Assembly (NCBI RefSeq): GCF_000524195.1
Contig: NW_020170529.1
Location: forward strand, 34,644-98,643
DNA: 64,000 nt
Source of the DNA: Echinococcus granulosus
Lineage: Eukaryota; Platyhelminthes; Cestoda; Cyclophyllidea; Taeniidae
Direction of reading: 5' to 3'
Under the pieces are notes generated by a model. That model did no database searches and had not been told where the DNA came from. It saw only the letters and a list, made by a program, of their open reading frames with translations. Positions 25,401-38,282 of this stretch are shown in pieces (within the stretch, counting starts at the first letter, position 1; each line of letters begins with the position of its first letter). The position numbers were made by a program, and so were the translations under genes.

Positions 25401-28400
25401 ACTCAGAGTGTGCTACCATGGCATTGATGTGGTAAAAAAGTGTCGAAGTGCTTCTAAATGCGTTTTCTCGCTCTTTTCTCGAGTAGGTAGTTCCGTACGC
25501 CTTTGTGTTCAGTCACGTGATCCGCCCTAAGCTATTTTTAGTCGCCTCGCCACTTTGTTATTTTTTGAGGTGTTGCTTTAATTTTTTTCATCTATGCTAT
25601 GCTAACGAGTTGTTTTCCTGTTTTGACGGCAAATCTTCCAATGAAAACTATTTTGTATCCTACTAAGTGCTTCTGCACTTCATGCTCACCTCTGCACCAC
25701 TGAGGCCTGTTCAAACTTTTGTAGTGTTTTTCCCCCAAGGCTCATTGATGGCGCCTCCAGCTGATGACGGCAGAATGCCATCGTGGCAAGGCAAACCATG
25801 TTAATTGAAGTAATCCTAAAATCACCCTTAATTTTTATTTTTGGGACCGAAAAAACACTCGTTTCATACTCATTCGTTTTCACTTCAAATAGAGCCGTGA
25901 ATTCAGACCCGGTGTGTTCTATTTATTACCTGTTTGATTTAATTATAACTGTCACCCATTTAACATTCGACACCAGCGGCATGTGATCTGCTCCTTATCC
26001 CCTTACAATTACCACAATTGGATTTTGAACAATAAAATATGTAAAGTGACCCTTGCCTGATGATGATTACACTCCGGCTTTATGAGCAGCACACCTAAGT
26101 GGGACAGCTTTTGTGGATTGATCTTGTTGATCTTTTTGGGACCCTGATGATGCGGCTGTAGATTGATCTAAGCTATTTGATTAGCTGCATACTGGAACAA
26201 CTGTTAACCTTTTCAGCCTCCTTATGGATATACTGGCGACAAGAGAGTCGCAAGACGTGGAAGAGATAGTCTTCAACGAGAACGGGTCCTGGACCACGAT
26301 GAGGCCCGCTTGTACCAGCGGGGTCTCTTGCAAATCGGATGGGCCATCATCTCCCTCCTCTGTTTTGAACGGTGACGCTGCTTGTCTTAATCAATCTTCG
26401 TCTGGTTTGAAGAGAGGTTCTGCAGGAAGTGCCAATGCTGTCGCATGCAATGAGGTACCTAGCATACCCCATTTTTAAGGCTTGTCTCCGTGACTTGCTT
26501 GTATTTCACGATGTCAAAGTATTTCTTTTTTTCTAACCTAGCAGTTGGCGTTGTGGGAATGCGAGTTTGGGATTGTATTTACCACTATGAATTTTTTCTG
26601 CCATGGATTGCTTTTAAGACTCATACGTTTATCACAACTAGTATCATATTTGGGCAATTTTCCTTTTGCGTTGCGCTGTCACGTGTTGCCGTACTTGTTA
26701 CGCCTTCCTGAAAGTTGCACTGGAATTGTGCATTGACGATTGAGTGACTTATTCGCCTTCGTGTCGCCTTTTTAATGAGAGGAAGCTTTACTTTACTCCG
26801 AATTATGTCACTCACAGGGATTGCGTCAACATCGGAGCCGTGCTCCTATAAACTATGCGAATGTGGTGTCTTTTGGGTTTTTCCGTGCTGTTCCTGCCTA
26901 GATGACTGCTAAATTTCACGCCTTTATTTGCCCAAGTAATAAATTAATTAGCAACAATTGGGGCATGCATCTTTACTAGGTTGTGTCAGTAATAAGCCGC
27001 CTTTTTGAAAAGTTTTCAAACGTGTTTTGCGTAGAACGCTGGCGATACGGAAGTGATGATCGACCTGACGGAGTCTGATGATGAGGACGAACCGACAGCA
27101 AAGCGTCAACCACTCCCTTCTCTTCCACCGCCGCCACCCTCATCGTCGTCGCTTCCACCGCCGCTATCATCGCAGGTCCCCTCGATACAACGAGTGTCTT
27201 CTGTCTCTCTGACGTGTCACGATAGTCTTTCAGCCCAGCACAGTGTTCCTACGCAACATCACTACCCCAGCCAGCAGCAACATTGGGCAGGTTAGTAGAA
27301 GTTTGATGCGCATTTATGTGCTGCTACCTTCATCCCCTTGTCGGCTTGGCGTCGATTTAACTCGGTTTGCTTATGTATCTATCTCTGTCTCCTTCTCCCA
27401 TTTCTTAGTTTGTATTAAATCAGCATATGTTGAAATTAAAAGGGGAATGGTGCCAAATTAGCATACATCTTTTACCTTGCAGACTGTTGTTTACTCGTCA
27501 CATTGCTGTCGTAGGTGTGTAGATGCGGGTGAGGTGTCTGGTTTTGTGCTAACCTACTGGTGTAACACTTGTGGGATCATGGTGTTGCATGGGCTGACCT
27601 ACGAGTTGTGGATTTGAATTTGTCCAAGATTCTTGAGTATTTACGACCTTACAACTACCACAGAGGAGTCCGGTATCACTTTTGGCCTTTTTTACGCCAA
27701 TTGAACTTATTCGGCCGACATTAAATTTCCACAAGTTACCCGTTGTCAGCTAACTGGGACGTGTGATTTTACAGTTGACTGTACACTAAAAAAATAATTA
27801 GTGTATTTTCTGGTTTAGTTGTATCAAGGCAAGTTCACTTTTCGTGTGCCTGCATCGGACCATATACGACTTTATTTGACCTGATTCCTAACTAGTACGA
27901 CACTTGACGAACCTTTAGGATTCCGCGTATCCGTTTCTGAAGCTGGCTTCCATATATTTCGATACCAACTTTTTCCTCCCCTCCTCTGTGCGTTCAGCAG
28001 CGCGGCTGAACCAATTCGTCTCCTTCTGCTAACACATGGGGATTCATATTTTTCCATGCCTGTGCTGTCAGGACAGGCCTAAGTATGGCCCCTGTTGATG
28101 TTGCTTTGTGGCTCCGTGTGTGATGTTTATTTTTATCAACCCCTCTTACTGGTCATGTGACTTCATCCAACGTGCTTTTTGTTAAATTTCTCGTAATTAT
28201 ACGAAAATAGCAAGCATTGCATAGTCATGCGTTTCTTTTTAAAAAGTGCAAAATAGGGGCCTGAGAACGCATTACCCTAAACACAGCGATTTGTCGTGTA
28301 GAAGGCCTTTACTTCCATCTTATTTCCCTTGATTTTATCCCGATCAGTGATGTTCACGTTTATACTTTTAGGCACCATGTTGACAAAACAAAGTTACACA

Positions 28401-31400
28401 GGTCTCGGTGTTTGTTAAATGTTCCATTTTTTATTTTGAAAGCCTGAAGTTGGATCGGTTAATTATAGGTTGTTAAGATACACTTGCGTTTCGTCGTGTC
28501 TCAATCTTTCCTTGCCCCTAATCCGCTTTACTTTATTTCCTATTATCCTCTTACCTGCCTTTTACACTTGCTAGTCGTGTCATTAAGACTGCGTTTGTAA
28601 TTTGCACTCGTAACAATTGGGCGATGCATTTATGCCCATTTGAACTTTAGCTGTATTTACTGTGTCACAGAATAGGTTTTAATTGTTCCTTACCGGATTA
28701 ACGTGTGAAGTCTTGTATGCTGATTGTGTTTCAAAACGGTGGTTATGTTGTGCAGGATCGATTTTGGATGAATGCAATTGATGTTCTTTCCATAACCCCC
28801 AAGTGCAGCCTTTTTTGCGAGTTTTCTGCTTGTTTGCGACACCGTTGAGCACACCAACGGCGTAGCGTACATGTGATGGTCATCATTCCATTTTTGTGTT
28901 GTAGGCCATCGAAAGTGAATGTGCAAAAAGAGCGAGATTACCAGGTCACATACACAGTGTCTGAAGATTTCCACCATCTTTTGAGGCCTACTAACACTTT
29001 CCCTTTTTATCACATTTTAACGCTTCCTCTTCTCCTCTTACGCTCTCCGTTCTCCCTTCCCTACCTTGTGTGTGCTTGCGAGCATGTACAGTGAAATATA
29101 TCCACAAATAAGAAGTTGAAACTTGAATCCGGTTCGTTGGGCTTTTACCTCTAGCTATCATCGCTGTGCTGAAGCTGTCGTTTGTGATGGAACTCCTGAG
29201 ATACATTTGCTAACCATCCCGAAGTGGTATTAGTTCAAGTTGCCTCTGTTTCTGGTACTTCCGCAAACAACGCTATTTGAGTCCAGCCTTCCCCTAATGC
29301 ATTGTTTATCCGCCTGATCGTTCATCCGTGGCCTGAATTCGTCATTCATTATCATTTTAGTTCATCCCCAAGTAAAGATTTAGAATATGGGCCGCTTATC
29401 CGGAGGTATGCTACGATCCCTTATGCTGGTAGTTAATGCAAATGGTCCATATTCATTCGATGGTTCCTAGTCATGCTTTGTTTGAAAATCGTTAATGTCT
29501 TCAGGTTATCCAACAGTGTATTGTAGCTATTTCTGGGCTTTGCTTAGTTTTGTGAGTGGGAATACCATACGTTGTTTGGTCTATTTTGAACTACTTAGTC
29601 TGTAATGCTTCACCCACATATCGGTGATTGATATCACAGGCAAACCCTGGTTGTAGTCTCTAACCTCAGTCAAGCTCTACTACTCCTTGCTGGTGTTTCG
29701 TGTTGATTAACTGGTATTTATTACGTTTCATTAGTGTGTACTCTTATTTAAATGGACTTACTTTAGGAGCAGAGCCTCTCCATTTCTTCGGTTATTGGAG
29801 GAAAAACCAACTTGTGCGAAATCGAAGAGCCGAGGATCATGCAATCTGATCTGATCAGAACGATCATGATGTCGACTCAAATATGATTCATGTTTCCATG
29901 ACTGCGCCAATTATAAATTACAACTTTTTAAAAAATCAAACAGACGCCTAGGTTTCCTCCATTCAACCCATTTTTTGTTACACATACTAAATGACAGTTT
30001 TTGGAGGTCTTCTATGCGTTTAGTGTCTCCTCTCACTTCTAGGGAAGGTTGATTCATGCACGCCCAATTTGACGTCCGCTGTGTCTCCTTCCTTGCTTTC
30101 TAATGCAGCTCCGGGCAGCAGTAATCCAATGAGATATGCACATTCCATCTCCCTCACCTCGATGCCATCAAGTGCCCCCTACTTGGTGGACGCAAAGCCC
30201 GATCCACGGCGGGTCTGCCTGGCATCTTTACAATCCTCCCAACCTATTCCTGCCTCTCGACCTTGCTCGCATTCAGCTACACCGAGTCCCCGCACGCCCC
30301 AATCTTTGGGTTACGCCCCCGCCGTTGTCGGTGCTGCTGCGAAACCCATACCTCTGCAGTCTCCAACATCGGCGGGAGCAGCAGCAAATACAAATCTCTT
30401 CCCTACTCCTGCCTCCTCCCATCCGGCCATCAATCCGCTCACACCCAGGGAGTTCTTCCTCAAAATGGCCACCCTCTACCCACAGCTCACGTCCCAGCAA
30501 ATTGCAGAGGCGTTAACCACACTGAAGATGGTAAGAAAAGGGGAATAGGCACACCGATCCTGTTTGGGTGGAAGTGATAGGAAAATTGGTGTTGGTGGTG
30601 GATAGACTAGCTATATTGATGTCTGATCAATTGTCGTACTCTCATCTAGTTCAGTTTTGATAAATTATTTGAATTTTTCCAACCATTTCGGTATTATAGT
30701 GGAATGATAAAGACATCGGTGTCTATTTAGTCATAGGACAGGGTTGAGTGCAATTTACCTTTGCTAAAGTCACGGCAGTTAAATTGTCTTGCTACACCAC
30801 AACTTAGGCTAAACCACTTAATTGGTCGTTAGGTTTTTTTTCTGATAATTAGTATTTTTGACAAGTGGCAACAAATTTCTCACTGCCAATGTAAACGTGA
30901 TCTATGAAATTGTATCTGGGAGTAATGACTGCATAACTCGAAAGTTTTTGAAGTATGCCAATTCATCGTTTTTTTACCACATTCTATTTTTACTCACCTT
31001 AAGCAAGTCGAACCACTTAGAGGAATGGCTGCAACTCTGTGCAGTTTTGGTTTTGAGAGGGAAAAAGCGCACAAGAAAGGCGTTTTGGTGTATGGTAAAA
31101 TTTGGAGTGACATTGCTGCTTGATTCAATTGGAAGTTATTCTAGTATTGAAAAGATAAAAAACAGTATTATTTCGTCTGTTTTCAGGCGCGGAAATTCTT
31201 TGTTTGGGTATTGCTTGCAAGATACTTATTTTTTGTTTCATTCCTTTCCTTTAGCATGAACATAACCGCCATATGCATTCTTCCCATCTTCTCCCTCCTC
31301 CTCCCATGGCAGCACATCAGAATAGCCTCTCGCTGTCACACTCGCGTCGCTGCTTTTTACCCCCCAGTCCGGCCCATACTAACTTATCCCCACTTACATC

Positions 31401-31734
31401 GCAGCAATGGCGAACGCACACCACCACCGTCTCTTCCCCCTCCCTCTTCACAGGAGGTGCCTCGACCTCTCTCATGGACTTCTGGTCCTCCCCATCCGGT
31501 CTGGCTACTGCTGCTGCTGCTGCTACCGGTGTCACCAACTTTAGCACCGTGGCACCCTCCTCCGCGGTCTGTCACCAGAGCCAATCGTCGGGCCCCTACG
31601 GTGCCTCCTCCTCGCCTCCCCGTGCCCACTCCAATCACTCCTCCTCTCCTCCCCGTCAGGGCGACCCCCGGCATCCCGAGGGGGGCTTCCTTGACCTCCC
31701 CCATTCACCTGGCTGGTCCACCACTAACCACTGA
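22471..31734 (+). CDS. PIAS: PIAS-type SUMO E3 ligase (first exon not found)
   Basis: PIAS/Siz proteins promote transfer of SUMO from UBC9 to nuclear substrates. Ten exons splice in frame to 963 codons plus stop: 22471-22690, 22761-23042, 23227-23425, 23943-24210, 24547-24714, 24895-25187, 26217-26454, 27035-27290, 30043-30530 and 31255-31734. Domains, numbered from the first visible residue: SAP at about 5-40 (TLESLLKTAGLPTSGLKDSL); Gln/Asn-rich linker; PINIT at about 168-379 (FEESPFYKILD, RPVNITPL, KLSWS); SP-RING at about 418-477 (Cys422, Cys438, His440, Cys443, Cys461, Cys464; KPAWKCPVCD); a post-RING IVFNENGSW motif; a SUMO-interacting motif at 563-574 (VMIDLTESDDED); and a Ser/Pro-rich tail. 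The SAP exon opens at an acceptor preceded by an in-frame TAG, so the start codon lies in an upstream exon I could not place. The third-to-fourth exon acceptor (23941-23942) is the least certain. Confidence 0.9.
27291..30042 (+). other. Largest PIAS intron
   Basis: A 2.75-kb intron between the SIM/proline-rich exon and the Ser/Pro-rich exon. It contains only short open frames (for example 27872-28057 minus and 28690-29013 minus) without recognisable domains. Confidence 0.7.
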
Positions 31735-32659
31735 ACAAGACATTTGCTCTTGTTTGTACATATTCCGTCCGCTACGCCTTGGTAGGGTGAGTGCGCCCTA
31801 GGACAGGGCAGGGGAGTATGTATGCGCTTGCGCGTGCCTAACTGATGTTGCTCCCCGCTCCACTTTCATCTTCTCTATTTTATTCTCTAACCTTCTCTAT
31901 CCTTCTTCCCTCACTCTATTTTGCGTCCTTGCTTCTCACCCCTCTGTCCTCTTGTTATAAGATGTTTTACTTAGTGACGAGTTACACGAATACATGTATA
32001 CATACTGATGCGGAAAGAGGCGTAGACTGGCTGTGCTGGCATCAAGAGACTCAATTCTCAAGTGGTCACCGCAGACTTAATTCTTCAGCCAATTATTCGT
32101 CGTTTCTGGACCCAGTGTGTAGGTGTGATGCATAAATTTGCATAATTTGAGAAAAGCGGGCGACTGTAAATGCGCGTCCAAAAAAGGGGGAAGGATGACA
32201 TGCGGTCGGTGCTTCAAGAGGGCTGCTTTCCAGTATTTTACGCGGTGGTAAAATTGCAAATGCTGGTGTGCGGTGAGCATTGCCAGGACTCGGTTACGAT
32301 TCGATCCTCACTTGAGTGGTGGATGATGCGTTCTGCGTATCTACCAATGGGAACGAAATCAGCATAGAAAGCTCCTCAAGGCTGCCTATTCATTGAAGTG
32401 ATCACGATGAAGAAGAGGTGGGCAGCTCCCTCCACTCTGTCGTATGTTTTTGCCTCTAAAAGCCAGGGAGAGGCATTCCACTCCCATCCTACTTTTGGAT
32501 TCCGACACTCCATTTCACGTTTGACTAAGCGATTGGCTATGATTGATGCCAAGAAAACGCGGCAATAATCATCAGAGTGGATAAGGAGGGCGCGAGAGGG
32601 TGTGTGGGCTTGAGGCAGTGCAATGTCTCCATTCCATTCCACTCTTCCTGCAGGTGCGT
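31735..32659. other. Downstream flank of the PIAS gene
   Basis: Pyrimidine-rich sequence follows the PIAS stop and probably includes its 3' UTR; no close AATAAA was seen. No further gene was recognised up to the repeat arm at 32660. Confidence 0.4.
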
Positions 32660-33000
32660 TTGGTAAGGACGTTTAAGAACCAGAACACAACTTTCCTTCT
32701 ACTAGTTCACTAGTCCTGGTCGTATCTGAAGTGGTAGCAGTGGAAGTAGAAGAAGCAGAAGCGATCTTGAAGTGCACCATGTGGCGTGACATAAAGGTAC
32801 ACACGTTACATGAACGCACCAAACCGCGAGCGTGGTTTTTCTTCTGTGTGTGCTTTGGGAGCTTGGAGTGGGTTTTAGATGGATGGTTCGAGATAGGTCG
32901 ACCAATGTTGGTACGCTCAAGGGAGACTGGAAGACACGGATTTCCATTTCCAACCACAAGTCAGTTAGCCAGCCAGTGAACAAAGGCTCCAACACGAGTG
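32660..33000 (+). repeat. Inverted repeat pair, left arm
   Basis: The reverse complement aligns to about 34380-34800 with moderate divergence. Shared blocks include GACTTGTGGTTGGAAA, AATCCGTGTCT and CTCCCTTG. The two arms are 1.4 kb apart. No transposase-like frame is visible between them. Confidence 0.7.
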
Positions 33001-34379
33001 GTTAGTTTTTAAAACACGCGTAAAAGAAGTGAAGAAATTTTTGTTATCCGACAATACAAGTGGATGGGTCTTATTTGCCCAGCCTCAACTTTCAATACCC
33101 TTCGACCTCTTTTAGTGAAGACAAATGAAAGTTACTTCACTACTAACTTTAAACACTACAGGATGTCGTTCCTGGCGCATTGACTGCAGGCAAAGGCATA
33201 AGTCGCTATTGTTGACTGCTGTGCATATCTCATGATGAGGGTAATTGTCACAACACGACCTTGATAGCCCTTCAGCCAATCACAGCCAAGGTCTTTCTCT
33301 TATATTCCCTAGGTATGGCACGGGAGTTATTGTTACTTGTTTACTTCAATTCTCCCCTAGCACTTATTAACAACAAAGGTCATACCTGCTGGTAGTTGAG
33401 TCGTGGTGCAACATGCACAGAAATCAAATACCATTCCTTGCCAATGAGACAATTTCCAATTCCCAGATAAATGGCATCACAGCTTCCTTCCCCCTATGCA
33501 GCCCCCACGCCATAGCATTGGCGCCTCTTGTAGGTATTTGGTGTGCTTGGAAGATCACTGGAAGGGTCAACGATTAGCACAACCCTAATGTTCGTTAGTA
33601 AGGTTGTTATGATCGGCACGAGGAAAAGGCAACCGAAGACCTGCACTTGGGTAGCAAGCAAAACTTGGCGCCCTTTTTTAAGGATCTTTTTGTGTATTAA
33701 ATTACAGGACAATAGTTGAATTCCCTTTTCATATCATATGCTATGTAGAAAATATTAATATGAGACTTCCCTACCATTTACAATTTGAAATTTACTCCTG
33801 TAGCCCAGCGACAGTGAACTTTCCCCAACTTCCTACTGCTGACTCGTAGACTCAAAAATCATTCGAGGAGTTAAGTAGCTTTTTTTAGAACGGATTACTG
33901 CACTACTTGTCTTTACTTTCAGAAAAGTGTAAAATACATGAGTTACAACGCCCTTTATTTTGCTCCCTATTATTTTCTTCCCCTTTTGAGCTCCCATTCA
34001 CGAGCGTGATATCACAACAACAGAGGCTCTTTGACAATTTTATTGTATAGCATTAGAAAATTGGAAAGGAATGGTTCCAATAATAACTTTCTTAGAACCA
34101 ACTCTGCTACATCACGTTTCGAGAGATCCTTTCTACAACAGTATCAAAGACCTGTGGGTTATTAATAAAATAAATGACTATTAAAGTGACAAAAAAAGGA
34201 TTTCTCTGATGTATGGCGTGAGTGATGGAACCTTTCCTTTACCCAACGGTCCTTAAGAAGAAAAAAAGTGTAAAGACTGGATAGCCTTGTAAATGGATCT
34301 CATATATTAAGAGATGATGGAAGATTTGTTGGACCATCGACTTCTTATGTTGTAGAAACTGGCCATGCATTCTAGAGCA

Positions 34380-34800
34380 TTTATTCACTGGCTGATTGAC
34401 TGACTGACTTGTGGTTGGAAACGAAAATCCGTGTCTCTGTCTTCCAGCCTCCCTTGGGTGTACTAGCATTGCTCGAACTATCTCGAGCTGCCCATTTAAT
34501 ACTCACTCCATGCGTCTAAGGCACACATCACTTGGTCACCAGAAGGCAGACTACGCCTACATCTCCCTTGCTTGTGTGTGTGTGTGTGCAAGGTAGGCCA
34601 TAGACACAATTCCTTACCTCCCAAAGGCCAACCAACCATTTCTGATGCCTCCATGCCACAGTACACAATACACTCCAAAGTCGCCAGCGCCCTCTTCCAT
34701 TTCCTCTGATGCTTTTCCTTCTGCTTCTCCTACTACAGCTGATAGAGTTAGGACTGGTAAAAAAGTGGAAGGAAAGTGGCGTCTTGGTCCTTACGTGTCG
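34380..34800 (-). repeat. Inverted repeat pair, right arm
   Basis: Diverged inverse copy of 32660-33000. It contains a short (GT)n tract at about 34574-34588 that the left arm lacks. Confidence 0.7.
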
Positions 34801-35224
34801 ACACAGAACTAAATATTACTACATAATGTACTCGTGCCAAGATTTGCATTTCAGTTTAATTGGGAGAACGTCGACACTGACCCACTTCTACCATCATTCT
34901 TCACCTTTTCTTGACATTAATACTAACCAACCCCTTGATCGCAATTTTTATAAATAGGTAGTAACTAAAGGTTAAATAAAAGTGTAATCCTTCTTCTTCC
35001 CCTTCTTCTTTATCTTCATCTTGGCTTTTAGAAACAAAACGCATAGTAAATTGAATCCAGCTATTAATTTTTTTCATTGGTAGGGGACAGTAGGCCGCCA
35101 TTGTAAGTATTTCAATGGATAAGACACCTCAAAGTACATTCTGTGCTTATGTAGTAAAACACCTTGGAAGCCATACATGCCAACCTCTGTAAATCTCTTC
35201 ACAAAGGGCATTCAAAATAAGTGC

Positions 35225-36050
35225 TACACGTTGGTTGTTTGTTTAAGTGTCGGTTTTGTTAAAGGGTTACTTTGTATCCGGGCTATTGAACCTTTACCTA
35301 ATGGCCTGGCCTCTGGGCCAGGCCAGTAGCCCCAACCCCCACCTTCCCGAGTATTATGTCTTCTTTCGTCTTCAGAGAAGTCTCGGAGCGCTACAATAGT
35401 GGCAACGGAAGGCAAACACAATCCTAAAGGACATCTAGCTTGGTTCCCTTCTGCCAAATGACAAACCCCAGCGGGGCGGAAGTAATGCATATGCTATGAA
35501 TGGGGGAATCGTTGACGGCCCTAAACAAAAGGTTTAAAAATTACCTCGATCCTCTGGAATTGCTCTAGTCCTGTGTTCTGCAGGAAAACTATTAATAACG
35601 GAAGCGATGACAAATGGAAACCAACTGGAAAAGTTTCTTTACAGAGATGACTACCGTATCTGCACAAAGATATTGATGATGAGGTCACGCGATACCTGCT
35701 GGATAAAACCCAGATAGGTGTAAATTGCCAGCTCTGAAGTGAAAAAAAGGGGCAAGGAGAAACAGACGCAAGGTCCCATCTCTTCACAACTGTGCCAAAT
35801 TTCAGCCTTTCTTACATAAATCTGCTTTTAGGTCTGTGTTCCTCCGTCTCGTCATGGACATGCGTGGTGGCTAGTAAAATTTCTTATCCCGAATCCATTT
35901 CCTACTTAGGACGAACCTCCAGATCCAGTAAAATTGCCAAGAGGGATCAGTGACTTGTGGTTATTACCTCACTTGCATAGAAATTTAATGACTGCGGGAG
36001 CATTATGACTTTTTTCGCCTTAAGGGAAGTCTTGGAGCGCTGCATAGGTA
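35225..36050 (+). repeat. Dispersed repeat family, copy B
   Basis: Second long copy of the family at 20570-21400. The TCTTCTTTCGTCTTCAGAGA block (about 35357-35376) recurs in degraded form at about 36003-36050, so this copy is flanked by imperfect direct repeats of about 45 bp roughly 650 bp apart. That resembles a miniature terminal-repeat element, but identity is unproven. Confidence 0.7.
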
Positions 36051-38083
36051 CTCCCAATGAAGTTTATACATTTCTTTCAATTCTTAAGACTTCCACTTTT
36101 TATTCAAAGGATTGCGTAGATAACACTTGAATTCGATCAAATTTACCGAGATACATCAATGAGGGTAGACATTGAAAAGCGCAGAATCTGTCGCTCAAAT
36201 AAAGGCAGTAGTTCTGTTAGTGAATGGCAGTGGTTAGTTTTCTGCGTTTTTTAAAGTATGTACAAGGAGAGACTTTTCTAATTGCGAGAATAATTAAAAC
36301 ATTAATTAATCAGCCTGTTACAAAGAGATACAAGCTATTCGCCAGCTAAAAGAAGAAATGCAGCACTACTTACCTTCGTTTTCATACCACTTCAAGTTGT
36401 CCATAGCTACCTGCTTGGCTTATGATTGTGGGATTTTAAATGCTTGGATTAGATGATAGCCATAACTTGGAGTAATAGCATCAGAGGTATGTGGAAGGTG
36501 AAGCAGCATCACCCTTCCTATTATCCTAACTGACAGGCCAATTTTCTCACTAGTATATGTTTTGGTGGCATATAGTTCCCTGTTGCCCAGTAAGACCCTG
36601 TCTTGGGACTATTTCCCTACTCATTCACCAATCCTTGCTCTATCTAAGGAAGACAGAGATGGTTTTTTACACTGCCGAGGTCCCTTTAATCACTATTTGG
36701 CTATCATCTATTTGGAATTTGCAACTGCAGTTTATGAAATAGCACTGCAAACGTAATCTTCTGGTGGCCCAAGTGAAATGCGCCTTAGTCGTATGGGTGG
36801 ATATTGGGTGGGACTTTAGAGACAAGTAGTGAAATGTGGAAATGTAGGGGCACAAAATCACTTTCCGTTACAATTCATTCACTTACTCAGTCATTAAGTG
36901 TATTGTACGTTTTAATGCACACCCAAACGACGTGAATAATTAACTGACACCTCTTGGAGCGTACTGCCATCCTTCAATGCATATGTTACTGATTGGGGCT
37001 ATTTTTATGCAGTGTTTTTGCCACTTAAACTTTTCCAAATGATAGGGGGCAAATGTGGTGGGAATTTGTGCGGCTCAGTTCTTACAAAAGGCGAGTATAA
37101 ATCACCCTCCACAGGTTTAACTTACGCACTTAATATTAAGGAATTTCAAAGTGGCAACAGATTGGCGCATATTTCTACCTTTGCCTTTATACACCATTCA
37201 TATGACCACCCTCTGCTAGTTACACCGGGGTAGTCATTTCTATGAGTTATGCCTCACAAGTGTTGTTTTTTACAGTCATCCGCCACTCTCCCTCCAGCCT
37301 GTTGATTTGACCTCTCGCCGGATTCATAGGCTTTACAACTCATGAAAATATTGCCGCACCAGCGAAATTCTCACAATTTTTGGAAACACTTTGTCGATGA
37401 GGCAGACGGATTTGACTCCTTAGTTGAGCCTCTTTTTTACATATTCTCATACAAAATTTTGCTTTTTTCTACCCTGTTCATGTCTTAAACAAAGCTTCCA
37501 TCTTTTTAGATAAATATATCAGCATGGTTGAACTACTTGATTGGACTTTTGAGTGTTTACGTAGCCACACCTAGAGGCACCTATGCAAACCACCTTACTC
37601 TTCCTGCTGTCCACAGATGCATAAATCATCAAAGTGGAGCATGGAAGTTATAGTCGATATACCTCTAACTGACGTCAAAAGCTATGCCTGAGAGGAGCGT
37701 ACTCCATTAAATTTACACGTTGGATATTGGTGTGCTTCACGCAACTTCGTGATTAATGCGTACTCTAGATTGTGTCTATTGTTTAGACCTTAGGATTGTT
37801 TAGGTATAAATAGAATGCACCAATGCAACGGTTCTTAAAAATATAATACCTTGAACACCGCCGCGTACCACCATCTCTAAGGCCACTCGGTCACAAGTCC
37901 TCATGTTTTAGTGTTCCAATGTGAAAGTCAACTGCGATTAATTATTTTTTAGCCAAAATAATTACCAGTTGGAATGACCATATTCCGTACTGTTTTTGAA
38001 GCGTAAATAATAAACATTGACAAATAACTGATAGAGAATACCTGCCACGTATTTGTGATACCAAGTATAGAACAGTTAATTAG

Positions 38084-38124
38084 GAATTTACACATTTGTG
38101 ACGCCGTTAGCAAACCTGTCGCAC
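38084..38124 (+). repeat. 41-bp direct repeat, unit 1
   Basis: Matches 38242-38282 at most positions (shared GAATTTAC.CAT.TGTGAC, then ...TTA.CAAAC.TGTC.CAC). The two units flank the palindrome at 38201-38220. Confidence 0.65.
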
Positions 38125-38200
38125 AAATCACGAATAATCATAGTTTTATTTTGATTCGCGATCAGGGGAAATTCCTAAAATAAAATAATAAGTGACACAT

Positions 38201-38220
38201 GTCACATATATGTGACGTCA
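38201..38220. promoter_or_regulatory. Perfect palindromes including a CRE-like site
   Basis: 38201-38216 is a perfect 16-nt palindrome, GTCACATATATGTGAC. It overlaps TGACGTCA (38213-38220), the consensus cAMP-response element. No gene lies nearby, so any function is speculative. Confidence 0.35.
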
Positions 38221-38241
38221 GGCTTTAGAAAAGAAAATCTC

Positions 38242-38282
38242 GAATTTACCCATCTGTGACCTTGTTACCAAACATGTCACAC
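38242..38282 (+). repeat. 41-bp direct repeat, unit 2
   Basis: Partner of 38084-38124, 158 bp downstream on the same strand. Confidence 0.65.

Noticed and set aside
30858..31259. 133-codon open frame downstream of a PIAS exon
   Set aside because: It lies in the last PIAS intron, has no domain, and ends at the splice acceptor region; probably chance.
31384..31704. Gly-rich minus-strand frame opposite the last PIAS exon
   Set aside because: It is the antisense of a Ser/Pro-rich low-complexity coding exon and carries no domain.
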